Shown: piece by piece, positions 1-7,315 of the stretch
Numbering within the stretch: position 1 is the stretch's first letter
Layout: each line of letters starts with the position of its first letter
Assembly (NCBI GenBank): GCA_964636985.1
Contig: CAZWSX010000046.1
Location: 1-38,603, forward strand
Length of the DNA: 38,603 nt
Direction of reading: 5' to 3'
Source of the DNA: CAZWSX01 sp964636985
Lineage (GTDB): Bacteria; Planctomycetota; Planctomycetia; Pirellulales; Pirellulaceae
The notes under the pieces: model-generated
Told to the model about the DNA's origin: nothing
Seen by the model: only the letters and a program-made list of their open reading frames with translations
Database searches by the model: none
Program-made: the position numbers and the translations under genes

Positions 1-2
1 TC

Positions 3-467
3 AGCCGCAATCCGTTCGTGCAGCAACAGTCGGGCGAGTTCCGCTCGATCCGGCCCAATCTGAGCGAGATGGTTTCGCTCGATGCCGCGAATAAGGGCAA
101 ATCGTGGCCGTTGCCAGAGGCGCTTCGCAATCGCAACGTGCTGGTCGAACTGACGGCCGCTGGTCAGACCAAGAGTCAGGCCTACTACGCCAATAGCCTT
201 ACGGCGCATGTGGTCGAGAACTACGGCCAGGTCCAGGTTAACCTCGACAACGGCAAGCCTTTGCCGAAGACTTACGTCAAGGTCTACGCCCGCTTGAACA
301 ACGGCCAGGTCAAGTTCTATAAGGATGGCTACACCGACCTGCGTGGCCGCTTCGAGTACGCCAGCTTGAGCACGAACGAACTCGACAACGTCGATCGGTT
401 CGCGATCCTGCTGATGCACGACGAGCACGGCGCCACGGTCAAGGAAGCGGCGCCGCCGAAACGGTAG
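3..467 (+). CDS. C-terminal end of a large, probably surface or exported protein (truncated by window edge)
   Basis: The frame is open from the first bases of the window to a TAG at 465-467, so this is the last ~154 codons of a longer gene. I cannot assign a characterised function. The visible part is a beta-rich module: an Asn/Leu-rich stretch (NVLVELTAAGQTKS) followed by a segment around YVKVYARLNNGQVKFYKDGY and RGRFEYASLSTNELDNVDRF, ending in AAPPKR. From memory, tails of this type (parameterised 'pleated' beta modules before a basic end) occur on very long planctomycete proteins related to alpha-2-macroglobulin-like or other surface proteins; that link is an inference. A GC-rich hairpin follows the stop. 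The 5' part lies outside the window. Confidence 0.75.
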   Translation, partial: SRNPFVQQQSGEFRSIRPNLSEMVSLDAANKGKSWPLPEALRNRNVLVELTAAGQTKSQAYYANSLTAHVVENYGQVQVNLDNGKPLPKTYVKVYARLNNGQVKFYKDGYTDLRGRFEYASLSTNELDNVDRFAILLMHDEHGATVKEAAPPKR

Positions 468-489
468 CCTGCAGATTCTTTCAAAACGT

Positions 490-516
490 GGCGGCGACCT
501 CTCAATAGTCGCCGCC
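490..516 (+). terminator. Hairpin after the first gene, probable terminator
   Basis: A perfect 9-bp inverted repeat (ggcggcgac / gtcgccgcc, 490-498 and 508-516) with a 9-nt loop begins 22 bp after the stop codon of the preceding gene. No T-run follows, so intrinsic termination would be weak; a transcript-stabilising 3' hairpin is the alternative. Confidence 0.5.
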
Positions 517-548
517 GGACGGCGCTAACCACTAGACAACGCGCGCCG

Positions 549-613
549 GCTGGAGAATGATCTTTGAATTGCTCGCGGGCATAGTTTGACGCCCGCGACC
601 GGTTTTCTCCAGC
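549..613 (+). promoter_or_regulatory. Nested stem-loop in the leader of the alpha/beta hydrolase gene
   Basis: Outer arms gctggagaa (549-557) and ttctccagc (605-613) are perfectly complementary over 9 bp. They enclose a second perfect 8-bp stem (573-580 with 591-598) with a 10-nt loop. The structure ends 14 nt before the chosen ATG at 628, so it would occupy the ribosome-binding region of the mRNA. Both stems are exact, which makes chance unlikely, but no known riboswitch family is recognised. Confidence 0.5.
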
Positions 614-627
614 TTCGCGAGTTCGTC

Positions 628-3051
628 ATGCATCCTAAGTGGTTCGGATGGGCAATCCCATGCCTTGGTCTTTTGATCGGACTGGCGGCGGCGGACGAAA
701 CTTCATTCCAGCAACCAACCTGGGGAACCATCGTCGCCGCACCCGATCGCCCGGGCGTTTTCCTCGCGACGGTTCAGAACTCGCCTGCCAATGGCGTTCT
801 TCCGATCCCCGTTCCCGCACCGCACATCACGATTAGCGAACGGGAGGCGGGTAAGGTTGGGGCGTTCGAGTTCAACGGTGACGCCACACAACTCGATCTC
901 CACGGTCTCGGCGATGCGAAGCAGTTCACGCTTCAAACGGCAGAGAAGTCGCAGCAGTTCGACGATGGGCGCATCGTGCTTCATGCTGCCGATGCAAAGG
1001 TGACGGGAACGTTGGCCAAGCTCGAGCATCATCCCGGCAACGATCGGATTGGATTCTGGACGAACGCGGAAGACCAGGTGAACTGGAAGTACGAAGCCAG
1101 CCGTTGGGGCAAGTACCGCGTGCGGCTAACGTACTCGACGGCATCGCCGGATGGGACCGAGATTTTTGTAGCGCTCGGCCAGCACAAGCTCGAAGCAAAA
1201 CTCACAAGCACGGGCAGCTGGTATCGCTATACGACGATCGATCTGGGCGAAGTTTATTTTGCGACGGCGGGCGCGATCGATGTCTCCGTCGGCTGCACCA
1301 AGTTGGTCGGACCAGCCGTGATGAATCTCAAGGCGATCACGCTCGAACCAGCCAGCGAGGGAACGCCGCCCGTGCAAAGCAGCAACGGCGAGATCGTTTT
1401 GCACAGCCGCGACGCGACCGTGCACGGCACGATCCTTCGCTACGAGCCCGATCCCAAGAAGATCACGCTTGGTTATTGGGCCAAGGCCAGCGACGGCGCC
1501 AGTTGGACCTTCACGTGCAACAAGCCTGGCACGTTCGATGTCGAAGTTCTTCAGGGCTGCGGGGCGGGGCAGGGGGGAAGCGACGTTGCGCTGACATTCG
1601 GAAAGCAGGAACTGTCGTTCGTTGTCGAGGATACGGGGCACTTTCAAAACTTCAAGCCGCGGACCATCGGGCAATTCAAGATCGACGAGCCCGGCACCTA
1701 TAAGCTCGCCGTGAAGCCAAAAAAGATCGCCAAAGGAGCGGCCCTCGATTTGCGGCAAGTGCGGCTCGTACCGCCCGATGCCAACAAACACGGAACGTAC
1801 TTCAAGGTGAGCTATCCCCCGAACCCGGATGGCCTCAAGTACTCAGTCGACTATCACCTGTGGCTGCCCGAAGGAGTAAAACACGTTCGCGGCGTGATTG
1901 TCCATCAGCACGGCTGCGGCGCAGGAGCTTGTGCGGGGGGCGAGACCGCCGCCTACGATTTGCACTGGCAAGCCCTCGCCAAGAAATGGGATTGCGCGTT
2001 GCTAGGCCCTCGCTACCATCAGCAAGACAAGGAAGACTGCCGCGATTGGTGCGATGCGCGGCGCGGTTCGGCCAAGGCGTTTTTACAGGGACTCGATGAT
2101 CTGGCCAAGCAAACTGGCCATCCGGAACTCGCTACGGCGCCCTGGTGCTTATGGGGTCACTCGGGCGGCGGCTTCTGGTCGAGCATCATGCAAACGCTCT
2201 ACCCGGAGCGAATCGTTGCCATTTGGTTTCGTTCGGGCACCGCCTTTGAGGTGTGGGAGCGCGGAGAAATTCCTAAGCCCGAGATTCCCGAGGCTGCATA
2301 CCAGATTCCGGCCATGCTGAACCCCGGCATTGGTGAGCGCGACGAAGCTCGCTTCCGATCGGCATGGACCGGCGCAACGTCGATGTTCGCCGCCTATCGG
2401 AAGAAAGGAGCGCCAATCGGATTGGCACCCGATCCGCACTCGAGTCACGACTGCGGCGTCTCGCGGTTTGCGGCGATCCCCTTCTTCGACGTTTGTCTCG
2501 CCGCGCGGTTGCCTGCCGTGGGTCAGCCCAATCATGCCTTGCAGCCGATGCCCGCCAAGGACGTCTACCTAGCAAAGGAGTTCGGTCAGGAAGCCGTTCC
2601 AATCGGCCAGTACGACGGGGACAAGGAAACAGCGATTTGGCTACCTAATGCCGCCTTTGCCAAATGCTGGACCAAATACGTAACCGACGGCAGCATTGTC
2701 GACGACACGCCGCCGCCATCGCCTACAGATGTTGTCGTGGCGGTCGACGGAATGAAACGTATACTCACATGGCGTGCCGAGGCCGACTTCGAGAGTGGCA
2801 TTCTAGCGTTCGTGATCTTGCGCAACGGCCAGGAAGTCGGGCGAGTTCCCAAGGCACCCGACGACGGCCGGTACACGCGAAAATCGTTCCAGGCGATCTC
2901 GTACCACGATACGCCCGTTGGTCCCCTAGTCGACTTGAAATTCGTGGACGACATCTCCGGAAGCAAAGGTGCCGAAAACGAGAAGCCGATCTACGAAGTG
3001 ATCAGTGTCAACGCCGCGGGATTGAAGTCGCAACCTGCCACGTCGAAATAG
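628..3051 (+). CDS. Exported alpha/beta hydrolase with tandem beta-sandwich modules
   Basis: The 807-aa product starts with a Sec signal peptide (hydrophobic core roughly residues 5-20, cleavage near AAADE). Two related beta-sandwich modules follow, about 114-244 and 254-382, each opening with a [GN]G[RE]IVLH motif and a T-G-T-[LI] strand. They resemble carbohydrate-binding or DUF5077-like modules and probably arose by duplication. Residues ~405-670 form an alpha/beta-hydrolase (PHB-depolymerase/esterase-like) domain with the nucleophile elbow GHSGGG (Ser512) and a His-containing loop DPHSSHDCG as the likely acid/base end. The C-terminal ~110 residues look like a fibronectin-III-type strand module (TDVVVAVDGMKRILTW). 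The start at 628 is preferred over an in-frame TTG at 586 because it places the signal peptide at the N-terminus and because 586 lies inside a strong stem-loop. The substrate is unknown; a cell-surface ester or acetylated polysaccharide is plausible. Confidence 0.85.
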   Translation: MHPKWFGWAIPCLGLLIGLAAADETSFQQPTWGTIVAAPDRPGVFLATVQNSPANGVLPIPVPAPHITISEREAGKVGAFEFNGDATQLDLHGLGDAKQFTLQTAEKSQQFDDGRIVLHAADAKVTGTLAKLEHHPGNDRIGFWTNAEDQVNWKYEASRWGKYRVRLTYSTASPDGTEIFVALGQHKLEAKLTSTGSWYRYTTIDLGEVYFATAGAIDVSVGCTKLVGPAVMNLKAITLEPASEGTPPVQSSNGEIVLHSRDATVHGTILRYEPDPKKITLGYWAKASDGASWTFTCNKPGTFDVEVLQGCGAGQGGSDVALTFGKQELSFVVEDTGHFQNFKPRTIGQFKIDEPGTYKLAVKPKKIAKGAALDLRQVRLVPPDANKHGTYFKVSYPPNPDGLKYSVDYHLWLPEGVKHVRGVIVHQHGCGAGACAGGETAAYDLHWQALAKKWDCALLGPRYHQQDKEDCRDWCDARRGSAKAFLQGLDDLAKQTGHPELATAPWCLWGHSGGGFWSSIMQTLYPERIVAIWFRSGTAFEVWERGEIPKPEIPEAAYQIPAMLNPGIGERDEARFRSAWTGATSMFAAYRKKGAPIGLAPDPHSSHDCGVSRFAAIPFFDVCLAARLPAVGQPNHALQPMPAKDVYLAKEFGQEAVPIGQYDGDKETAIWLPNAAFAKCWTKYVTDGSIVDDTPPPSPTDVVVAVDGMKRILTWRAEADFESGILAFVILRNGQEVGRVPKAPDDGRYTRKSFQAISYHDTPVGPLVDLKFVDDISGSKGAENEKPIYEVISVNAAGLKSQPATSK

Positions 3052-3084
3052 ATTTGGCAAAGAAAGAGTCTGCACAGCAGAGCT

Positions 3085-4143
3085 ATGGAACACTACGCCA
3101 ACGATGAACCGTTTACGGAGGACGAGTCTCCTTCAAAGAACGAGTCTCCTTCAAAGAACGAGTCAAGGGCCGGCTCGTGGCAACTCACGGTGATTGCCGT
3201 GATTTTGATTGTCGCGTCCGTCACTTTCTTGGGCCCGATTCTCAAGCCGCTGTTGTCGGCGGTTTTCGTTTACTTTTTGATTCGCCCCATTGCCGATTGG
3301 ATGATCGCGCGCGGTGTGCCGCCATTTCGCGCGTATGTGGTGTTGTTCGCATCGACCGCCGCTCTCTTGATCAGCGCGCTCATAGTGTTCGGCAAGCAGG
3401 CGGCAGCATTTCGCAACCAATGGCCGGTCTATCAGGACAGACTCCTTGCCATGGCTAAGTCGGCCGGTCTTAGCGACCGATTCTCGAAGCCGGAAGATCT
3501 GCTCTCGTTCGAATCGATCGTCAACTACGCCGTGAGTCCGGCGATGGGCGTGCTCGAGTTCGGCTTGATGCTCATCTTTTATTTGCTGTTCTTGATCATC
3601 GCGATTCCCAAGTTGCCTGATCGGATTCGGCGCGCGTATCCCGGCGAGACATCCGAGCGGATGATGCGGATCACCAACGAAGTGACGCTCGGGATGCAAA
3701 AGTACATGGAAGTGAAGACCGCCGTGAACGCCGGGATGGGAATCGTCGTGGCCGCGGTGTTGTTCTTCTTCCGCATCGACTACTGGCTGCTGTGGGGCGC
3801 GCTGATGTTCGCGCTCAACTACGTCACGTACCTCGGCAGCGTGGTGGCGCTGGTCCCGCCGATCGTGCTGGCGTTTCTCAATTTGTCCCCTGTGGCTGCG
3901 ATCACACTGACGATCATCCTGATCGCCATTCGGACGATCGGCGTCGACTACGTCGAGGTGCGCCTCTCGGGGCAGCATCTGAATGTCGATTCGATCTTGC
4001 TGCTCACGTTCATGGCCTACTGGGGTTGGGCGTGGGGACTGGTCGGGCTCGTATTGGCCATGCCCATGGCAACCTGCTTGCGGATGGCTCTCGCTGCCGA
4101 CGAGCGAACCAAGGGCCTGGCCGTGCTGATGAGCGAGGATTAG
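3085..4143 (+). CDS. AI-2E family transporter (PerM/YdiK type membrane protein)
   Basis: A 352-aa polytopic membrane protein. Hydrophobic helices start near residue 32 (LTVIAVILIVASVTFLGPIL), with a paired helix LLSAVFVYFLIRPIADWMIARGVP typical of the PF01594 family. A loop follows (~95-150), then the characteristic block LGSVVALVPPIVLAFLNLSP and a final MPMATCLRMAL helix. The family includes putative autoinducer-2 exporters and Na+/H+ antiporters; the actual substrate here cannot be told. The first ~30 residues are acidic, soluble and contain a duplicated six-residue unit (ESPSKN twice) encoded by an exact 18-bp tandem repeat. It lies 33 bp after the hydrolase gene on the same strand and may be cotranscribed. 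Its 3' end converges on the Hint-protein gene. Confidence 0.9.
   Translation: MEHYANDEPFTEDESPSKNESPSKNESRAGSWQLTVIAVILIVASVTFLGPILKPLLSAVFVYFLIRPIADWMIARGVPPFRAYVVLFASTAALLISALIVFGKQAAAFRNQWPVYQDRLLAMAKSAGLSDRFSKPEDLLSFESIVNYAVSPAMGVLEFGLMLIFYLLFLIIAIPKLPDRIRRAYPGETSERMMRITNEVTLGMQKYMEVKTAVNAGMGIVVAAVLFFFRIDYWLLWGALMFALNYVTYLGSVVALVPPIVLAFLNLSPVAAITLTIILIAIRTIGVDYVEVRLSGQHLNVDSILLLTFMAYWGWAWGLVGLVLAMPMATCLRMALAADERTKGLAVLMSED
3124..3159 (+). repeat. 18-bp exact tandem repeat (two copies) within the permease N-terminus
   Basis: Two adjacent identical 18-bp units (gagtctccttcaaagaac) encode ESPSKN-ESPSKN in the cytoplasmic N-terminal tail. The repeat is in frame, so slippage would change copy number without frameshift. 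Confidence 0.9.
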
Positions 4144-4230
4144 GTTGCGCCTCGTCGCCGCAGGCACTCGTGCAGAAGCTCGCGCCATGGAATCCACAGC
4201 GCGCAGCGATTTGTTCACCAAGGAGCCCGA

Positions 4231-6144
4231 CTATTCCTCAGCGGGCGGAAACACACCCGGCGCAATGGCCAGTGTTGGTGTGCGAACCGTAGTGCCGTGC
4301 GTGAGCAGCCGGCTCTCGCCAACAAAGTAAGTACTGAAGTCGGCGACGATCAGGTTGTGCACCTGGAGATCCGGGGCGCGCTCGATGCTGGAGACCGGCA
4401 GCGAGCCGTTGGCGGTGCGGATCAGGTCGCCTTCCTTCAAGTCTTTCGCCCAAGTCCAACCTGTGCCGGTCTTCCAGAACGGGTGCTTGAGGGTGCAAAC
4501 GAACGTGTCGCTTCCGACGGTCATTCGTTGCACTTGGGTTTTAGGCCGGATGGTCGGTTCGACCACCGCTTTCCAGGCCAACTCGCCCGTCTCGACGCTC
4601 TGCGAGAGGACCAAGTCGCCGGTCTTCAAGCTTTCGATAGTACGCAATCCTTGTTTGGTGGCGACTCTCGTCCCCGCGGCGAAGCACGATGACATGATGA
4701 TTTGCGGGGGTGGTACGATTGACGTAACGGCAACCGGTTCCTGGATCGTTTGATACTGCACCTGGCTGCGGAGGGGTTTCTGCGCGGCCTGGTGCGTTTC
4801 GTGCCGTTGGTTCCACCATTGCCACCAGTCTTCGGGCTTTCCGTAGTTGACATCGAATACGCGGGCCAGCAGCACGCTGATGCGCGAGTTCGTGTTTTCG
4901 ATCGTCAAGTTCTGCAAATTCTTCTGTCGTTCGCGCTCCATCGCCTGCTGCGTTCGCTGCGTTACCTCGCTGAAATAGGCGGAGTAGTACCTTGATGCGG
5001 CGTCCTCGAGCGTGTTCTTGATACCGAAAGCCTCTTCCATCCGCTTTTGTTCTTTCATGGCCTCGGCATAGCGTTGGTTTCGAAAGCTCCTTTCCAGCGG
5101 AAGTGATGGATTGATCGAATTGGGATTGTCGCCCGGAAACATGCCCATCGTATCGAAGACCGTGTAATTCACTGCCGCAGCCCGATAGTCGCGGCCCCAC
5201 GCCGTTACGTGTCGTTCGAATTGGCTCTCGCGCACGAACACATGCCGGTAAAGGACCGTGCCTGTGGAAGGATCCACAGTGAGCTGCAATTCAGAAGTCA
5301 CCGGACTGGACAGCCCGATCAGGAGCGAAGGCGCCCAGGTCCCGTCATCGCGATCCTTGAGAGCATCCGAAACCGTCCGCAAGACGGCGGGCGATTGCGC
5401 CACCACGCCAATCTCGGCTAGCACCCGTGACGAGTCGAGGTCGGGAATCTGGCTCAGGATTTCGACCAGCAGCAAGGTCGATTCTTCCGAGCGATAAGCG
5501 AGCGAGTTCATCAAAACAGGAATCGCGGCGGCATCGTGGATTGCCAGCAACTCTTCGCGTGCCTTTTCTTTTCGCTTTCCGTCCTTTCCATAAAGATCGG
5601 CGATCTTGGGCGGGAGTTTCTTCGACCACTCAGTCATCGATTTCGTGTAGGCCCCAGTCGCCTTGGAGAGTCGTTCGATCTCGGCCTTAGTGCTCCACCC
5701 TCCCATGAAGGGAACGTGGCCGAGCGCTTTCCGAGCTTCGATGTCGTTGCGCGACAGATCGATCACGCGCCGCCAGTGCCCGCGCTCGTTGTCGACCAGT
5801 TTGTGCTTGTGGCAAAACCTAGCCAGTTGGCGATGGCTTTCGATATCGTTGCCCAGCTTGTCGCGGAGGGCGCGGTACTCCAACTCGTCGGTGGATGGGT
5901 CTCCGACCACCTTCGTTGCGTCTTCCCAGCCCTCGGCCGTTCGGATGCGCCCCAGTTGCCACTGGGCTTCTTCGTAGCCGGGTTCGCCAGGCTTGATGGA
6001 TTCCAACTGGCTTTGCCGGGCGGCAGCGTCGCCGACCAGCTCGCTTTCGAAGGCGGCCCGTAGCGGCGCCTCTCCAGCAAGAGAAAACGAAGGCACCATT
6101 GTCGCAAGGCCAAGAACGGCCATCGACCAACACAAGGATCTCAT
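4231..6144 (-). CDS. Exported HEAT-like protein with C-terminal Hint (intein-like) domain
   Basis: The 637-aa product begins with a signal peptide (MRSLCWSMAVLGLATMVPSF, cleavage near SLAGE). Residues ~25-330 are helical, with TPR/HEAT-like character and a decayed repeat around AIPVLMNSLAYRSEESTLLL. A charged coiled-coil-like stretch (~370-430) comes next, then a WWQWWNQRHETH segment. Residues 487-617 form a Hint domain of the pretoxin/bacterial intein-like type: block A Cys487 in SCFAAGTRV, block B TLKHPFW with the conserved Thr and His, and a terminal block HNLIVADFSTYFVGE. The splice-junction His-Asn is replaced by His616-Gly617, and only ~20 residues follow, so there is no toxin domain. 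Hint domains self-cleave; here N-S acyl shift at Cys487 could still work, whereas Asn cyclisation could not. Planctomycetes carry many such secreted Hint proteins of unknown role. It is convergent with the permease gene. Confidence 0.85.
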   Translation of the reverse strand: MRSLCWSMAVLGLATMVPSFSLAGEAPLRAAFESELVGDAAARQSQLESIKPGEPGYEEAQWQLGRIRTAEGWEDATKVVGDPSTDELEYRALRDKLGNDIESHRQLARFCHKHKLVDNERGHWRRVIDLSRNDIEARKALGHVPFMGGWSTKAEIERLSKATGAYTKSMTEWSKKLPPKIADLYGKDGKRKEKAREELLAIHDAAAIPVLMNSLAYRSEESTLLLVEILSQIPDLDSSRVLAEIGVVAQSPAVLRTVSDALKDRDDGTWAPSLLIGLSSPVTSELQLTVDPSTGTVLYRHVFVRESQFERHVTAWGRDYRAAAVNYTVFDTMGMFPGDNPNSINPSLPLERSFRNQRYAEAMKEQKRMEEAFGIKNTLEDAASRYYSAYFSEVTQRTQQAMERERQKNLQNLTIENTNSRISVLLARVFDVNYGKPEDWWQWWNQRHETHQAAQKPLRSQVQYQTIQEPVAVTSIVPPPQIIMSSCFAAGTRVATKQGLRTIESLKTGDLVLSQSVETGELAWKAVVEPTIRPKTQVQRMTVGSDTFVCTLKHPFWKTGTGWTWAKDLKEGDLIRTANGSLPVSSIERAPDLQVHNLIVADFSTYFVGESRLLTHGTTVRTPTLAIAPGVFPPAEE

Positions 6145-6623
6145 AACAGAATCCCCCGCAGCGCCCCTGGAGGGTCATCGCGAACGTCAAGACTTCCCCG
6201 TATGACGTCGCGTCCATAAACATACACCAAGGTGTAACTCGCCACAAACTCGATCCCGGATTTTGGCTGGCTAAGTGAATCGCCGGCGGAAGACCGGGCT
6301 GTCGAGCTTGGCTTGAAGGCGGGTCCTACGCGAACCAAGTGTCGCTAGTGGCGTCTTTATCGCGTGCCAGCGTGGCATGGGACAGGCAAAAAGGCGGTTA
6401 GTGGAAGAATAGTTCGTCAAGTTTTGGCGAAGAATTCGAAACCATGCGCCGTTGCCCGAGGTGGGGTCATCTAACTTTCTAGCGGCCAAGCCGCCTTTGG
6501 GAAGCATGGCGGGCCTTCCGCCCCAAGCCGTGGATAGGAGGAAGTTAGGGGCCGTTGGGGCTCCTCAGGTTCCAATTCCCCTGCGCTTGGCGCACAATGA
6601 AACTTCGAGGAGGCCGTACAAAC
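6145..6623. other. Divergent intergenic region with a folded RNA-like element
   Basis: 479 bp between the divergently transcribed Hint-protein and HNH genes, without a supportable gene. It should hold both promoters, but no convincing -35/-10 pair was found by eye. Its notable content is the three-way-junction-like element at 6471-6548, listed separately. Confidence 0.6.
6471..6548 (+). promoter_or_regulatory. Three-way-junction-like leader element upstream of the HNH gene
   Basis: A 10-bp outer stem (6471-6480 with 6539-6548, one G-U pair) encloses two perfect 5-bp hairpins, gcggc/gccgc (6482-6494) and ggcgg/ccgcc (6508-6522). An alternative pairing, ttggg (6497-6501) with cccaa (6522-6526), competes with the second hairpin. 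An SD-like aggagg (6536-6541) lies partly inside the 3' arm of the outer stem. The element ends 75 nt before the HNH start codon. No known riboswitch class is recognised; cis-regulatory RNA is an inference from structure only. Confidence 0.4.
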
Positions 6624-7223
6624 ATGGCAGCCAAGATTCTCGAGCGCCCGGCGCTCGTCCTGAACCGCAACTGGCAACCCGTGAACGTCACGACGGTGGC
6701 GCGGGCTCTCGTCTTGTTGTGGAACGATTCGGCACGCGTAGTCGATACCAATAGTTTCCAGCTCTACAACTGGGAAGACTGGGTAGGGATTCGTCCGCGC
6801 GACGGCGAACTGTTCATCCAAGCCGTTACCATGCGGCTGCGGGTGCCGGAAGTCGTCGCACTGGCCGATTACGATCGCTTGCCGACGGCCTCCGTTAGCT
6901 TTAGCCGGCGGAACATCTTCAAGCGCGACCACTACTCGTGCCAGTACTGCGGGATCCAACCGGGTGCCGACGAACTGACCATCGACCACGTGGTGCCGCG
7001 TTCGCGGAGCGGTGGTTCGACGTGGGAAAACTGCGTGCTCGCGTGCGTGAACTGCAACAAGCGGAAGGCCGACCGGACGCCCGAAGAAGCAGGCATGCGG
7101 CTGCGACACCGCCCGGTTCGCCCCGAGTGGAAGCCGTTGTACGCAGCACACGACATGAGGATCGCCAGCTGGGGCAAATTCCTTAGCGAGGCATACTGGA
7201 ACGTGTCGCTGGATGAGACTTAG
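6624..7223 (+). CDS. HNH endonuclease family protein
   Basis: A 199-aa protein of the widespread bacterial family that opens with a VLNRNWQPVNV-type motif (LVLNRNWQP, residues 11-19) and ends in an HNH domain. The zinc/HNH elements are complete: Cys106-x2-Cys109 (CQYCG), Asp121-His122 (IDH), Asn136 (WENCVLACVNC), and Cys141-x2-Cys144 followed by Asn145. Members are assumed to be DNA nucleases with a beta-beta-alpha metal fold; their cellular role is not established and they are commonly found as single chromosomal genes rather than with a restriction methylase. The start at 6624 is chosen because gaggagg (6607-6613) sits 10 nt upstream and because the conserved family motif then begins near the N-terminus. 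In-frame ATG 6597 and TTG 6555 are possible earlier starts. It converges on the acyltransferase gene across a long inverted repeat. Confidence 0.88.
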   Translation: MAAKILERPALVLNRNWQPVNVTTVARALVLLWNDSARVVDTNSFQLYNWEDWVGIRPRDGELFIQAVTMRLRVPEVVALADYDRLPTASVSFSRRNIFKRDHYSCQYCGIQPGADELTIDHVVPRSRSGGSTWENCVLACVNCNKRKADRTPEEAGMRLRHRPVRPEWKPLYAAHDMRIASWGKFLSEAYWNVSLDET

Positions 7224-7253
7224 CAGAACGGAAAGTTTGTACGCTGAGTTTTA

Positions 7254-7313
7254 GCAGCAATCAAACAAGGGTCGTGGCCGAATTTGGCCACGACTCTCTT
7301 TGTTTCTTGCTGC
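7254..7313. terminator. Long bidirectional terminator between convergent genes
   Basis: A 60-bp inverted repeat. The core is perfect over 9 bp (gtcgtggcc 7271-7279, loop gaattt, ggccacgac 7286-7294). It is flanked by aaacaa/ttgttt and by outer arms gcagcaa (7254-7260) and ttgctgc (7307-7313). It fills the gap between the HNH stop and the acyltransferase stop, so it can serve both strands. Confidence 0.85.
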
Positions 7314-7315
7314 CA

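Noticed and set aside
3163..4221. A 352-codon frame on the minus strand opposite the AI-2E permease
   Set aside because: Low-complexity His/Arg/Asp/Gln-rich translation, antisense to a clear membrane protein; a codon-bias artefact.
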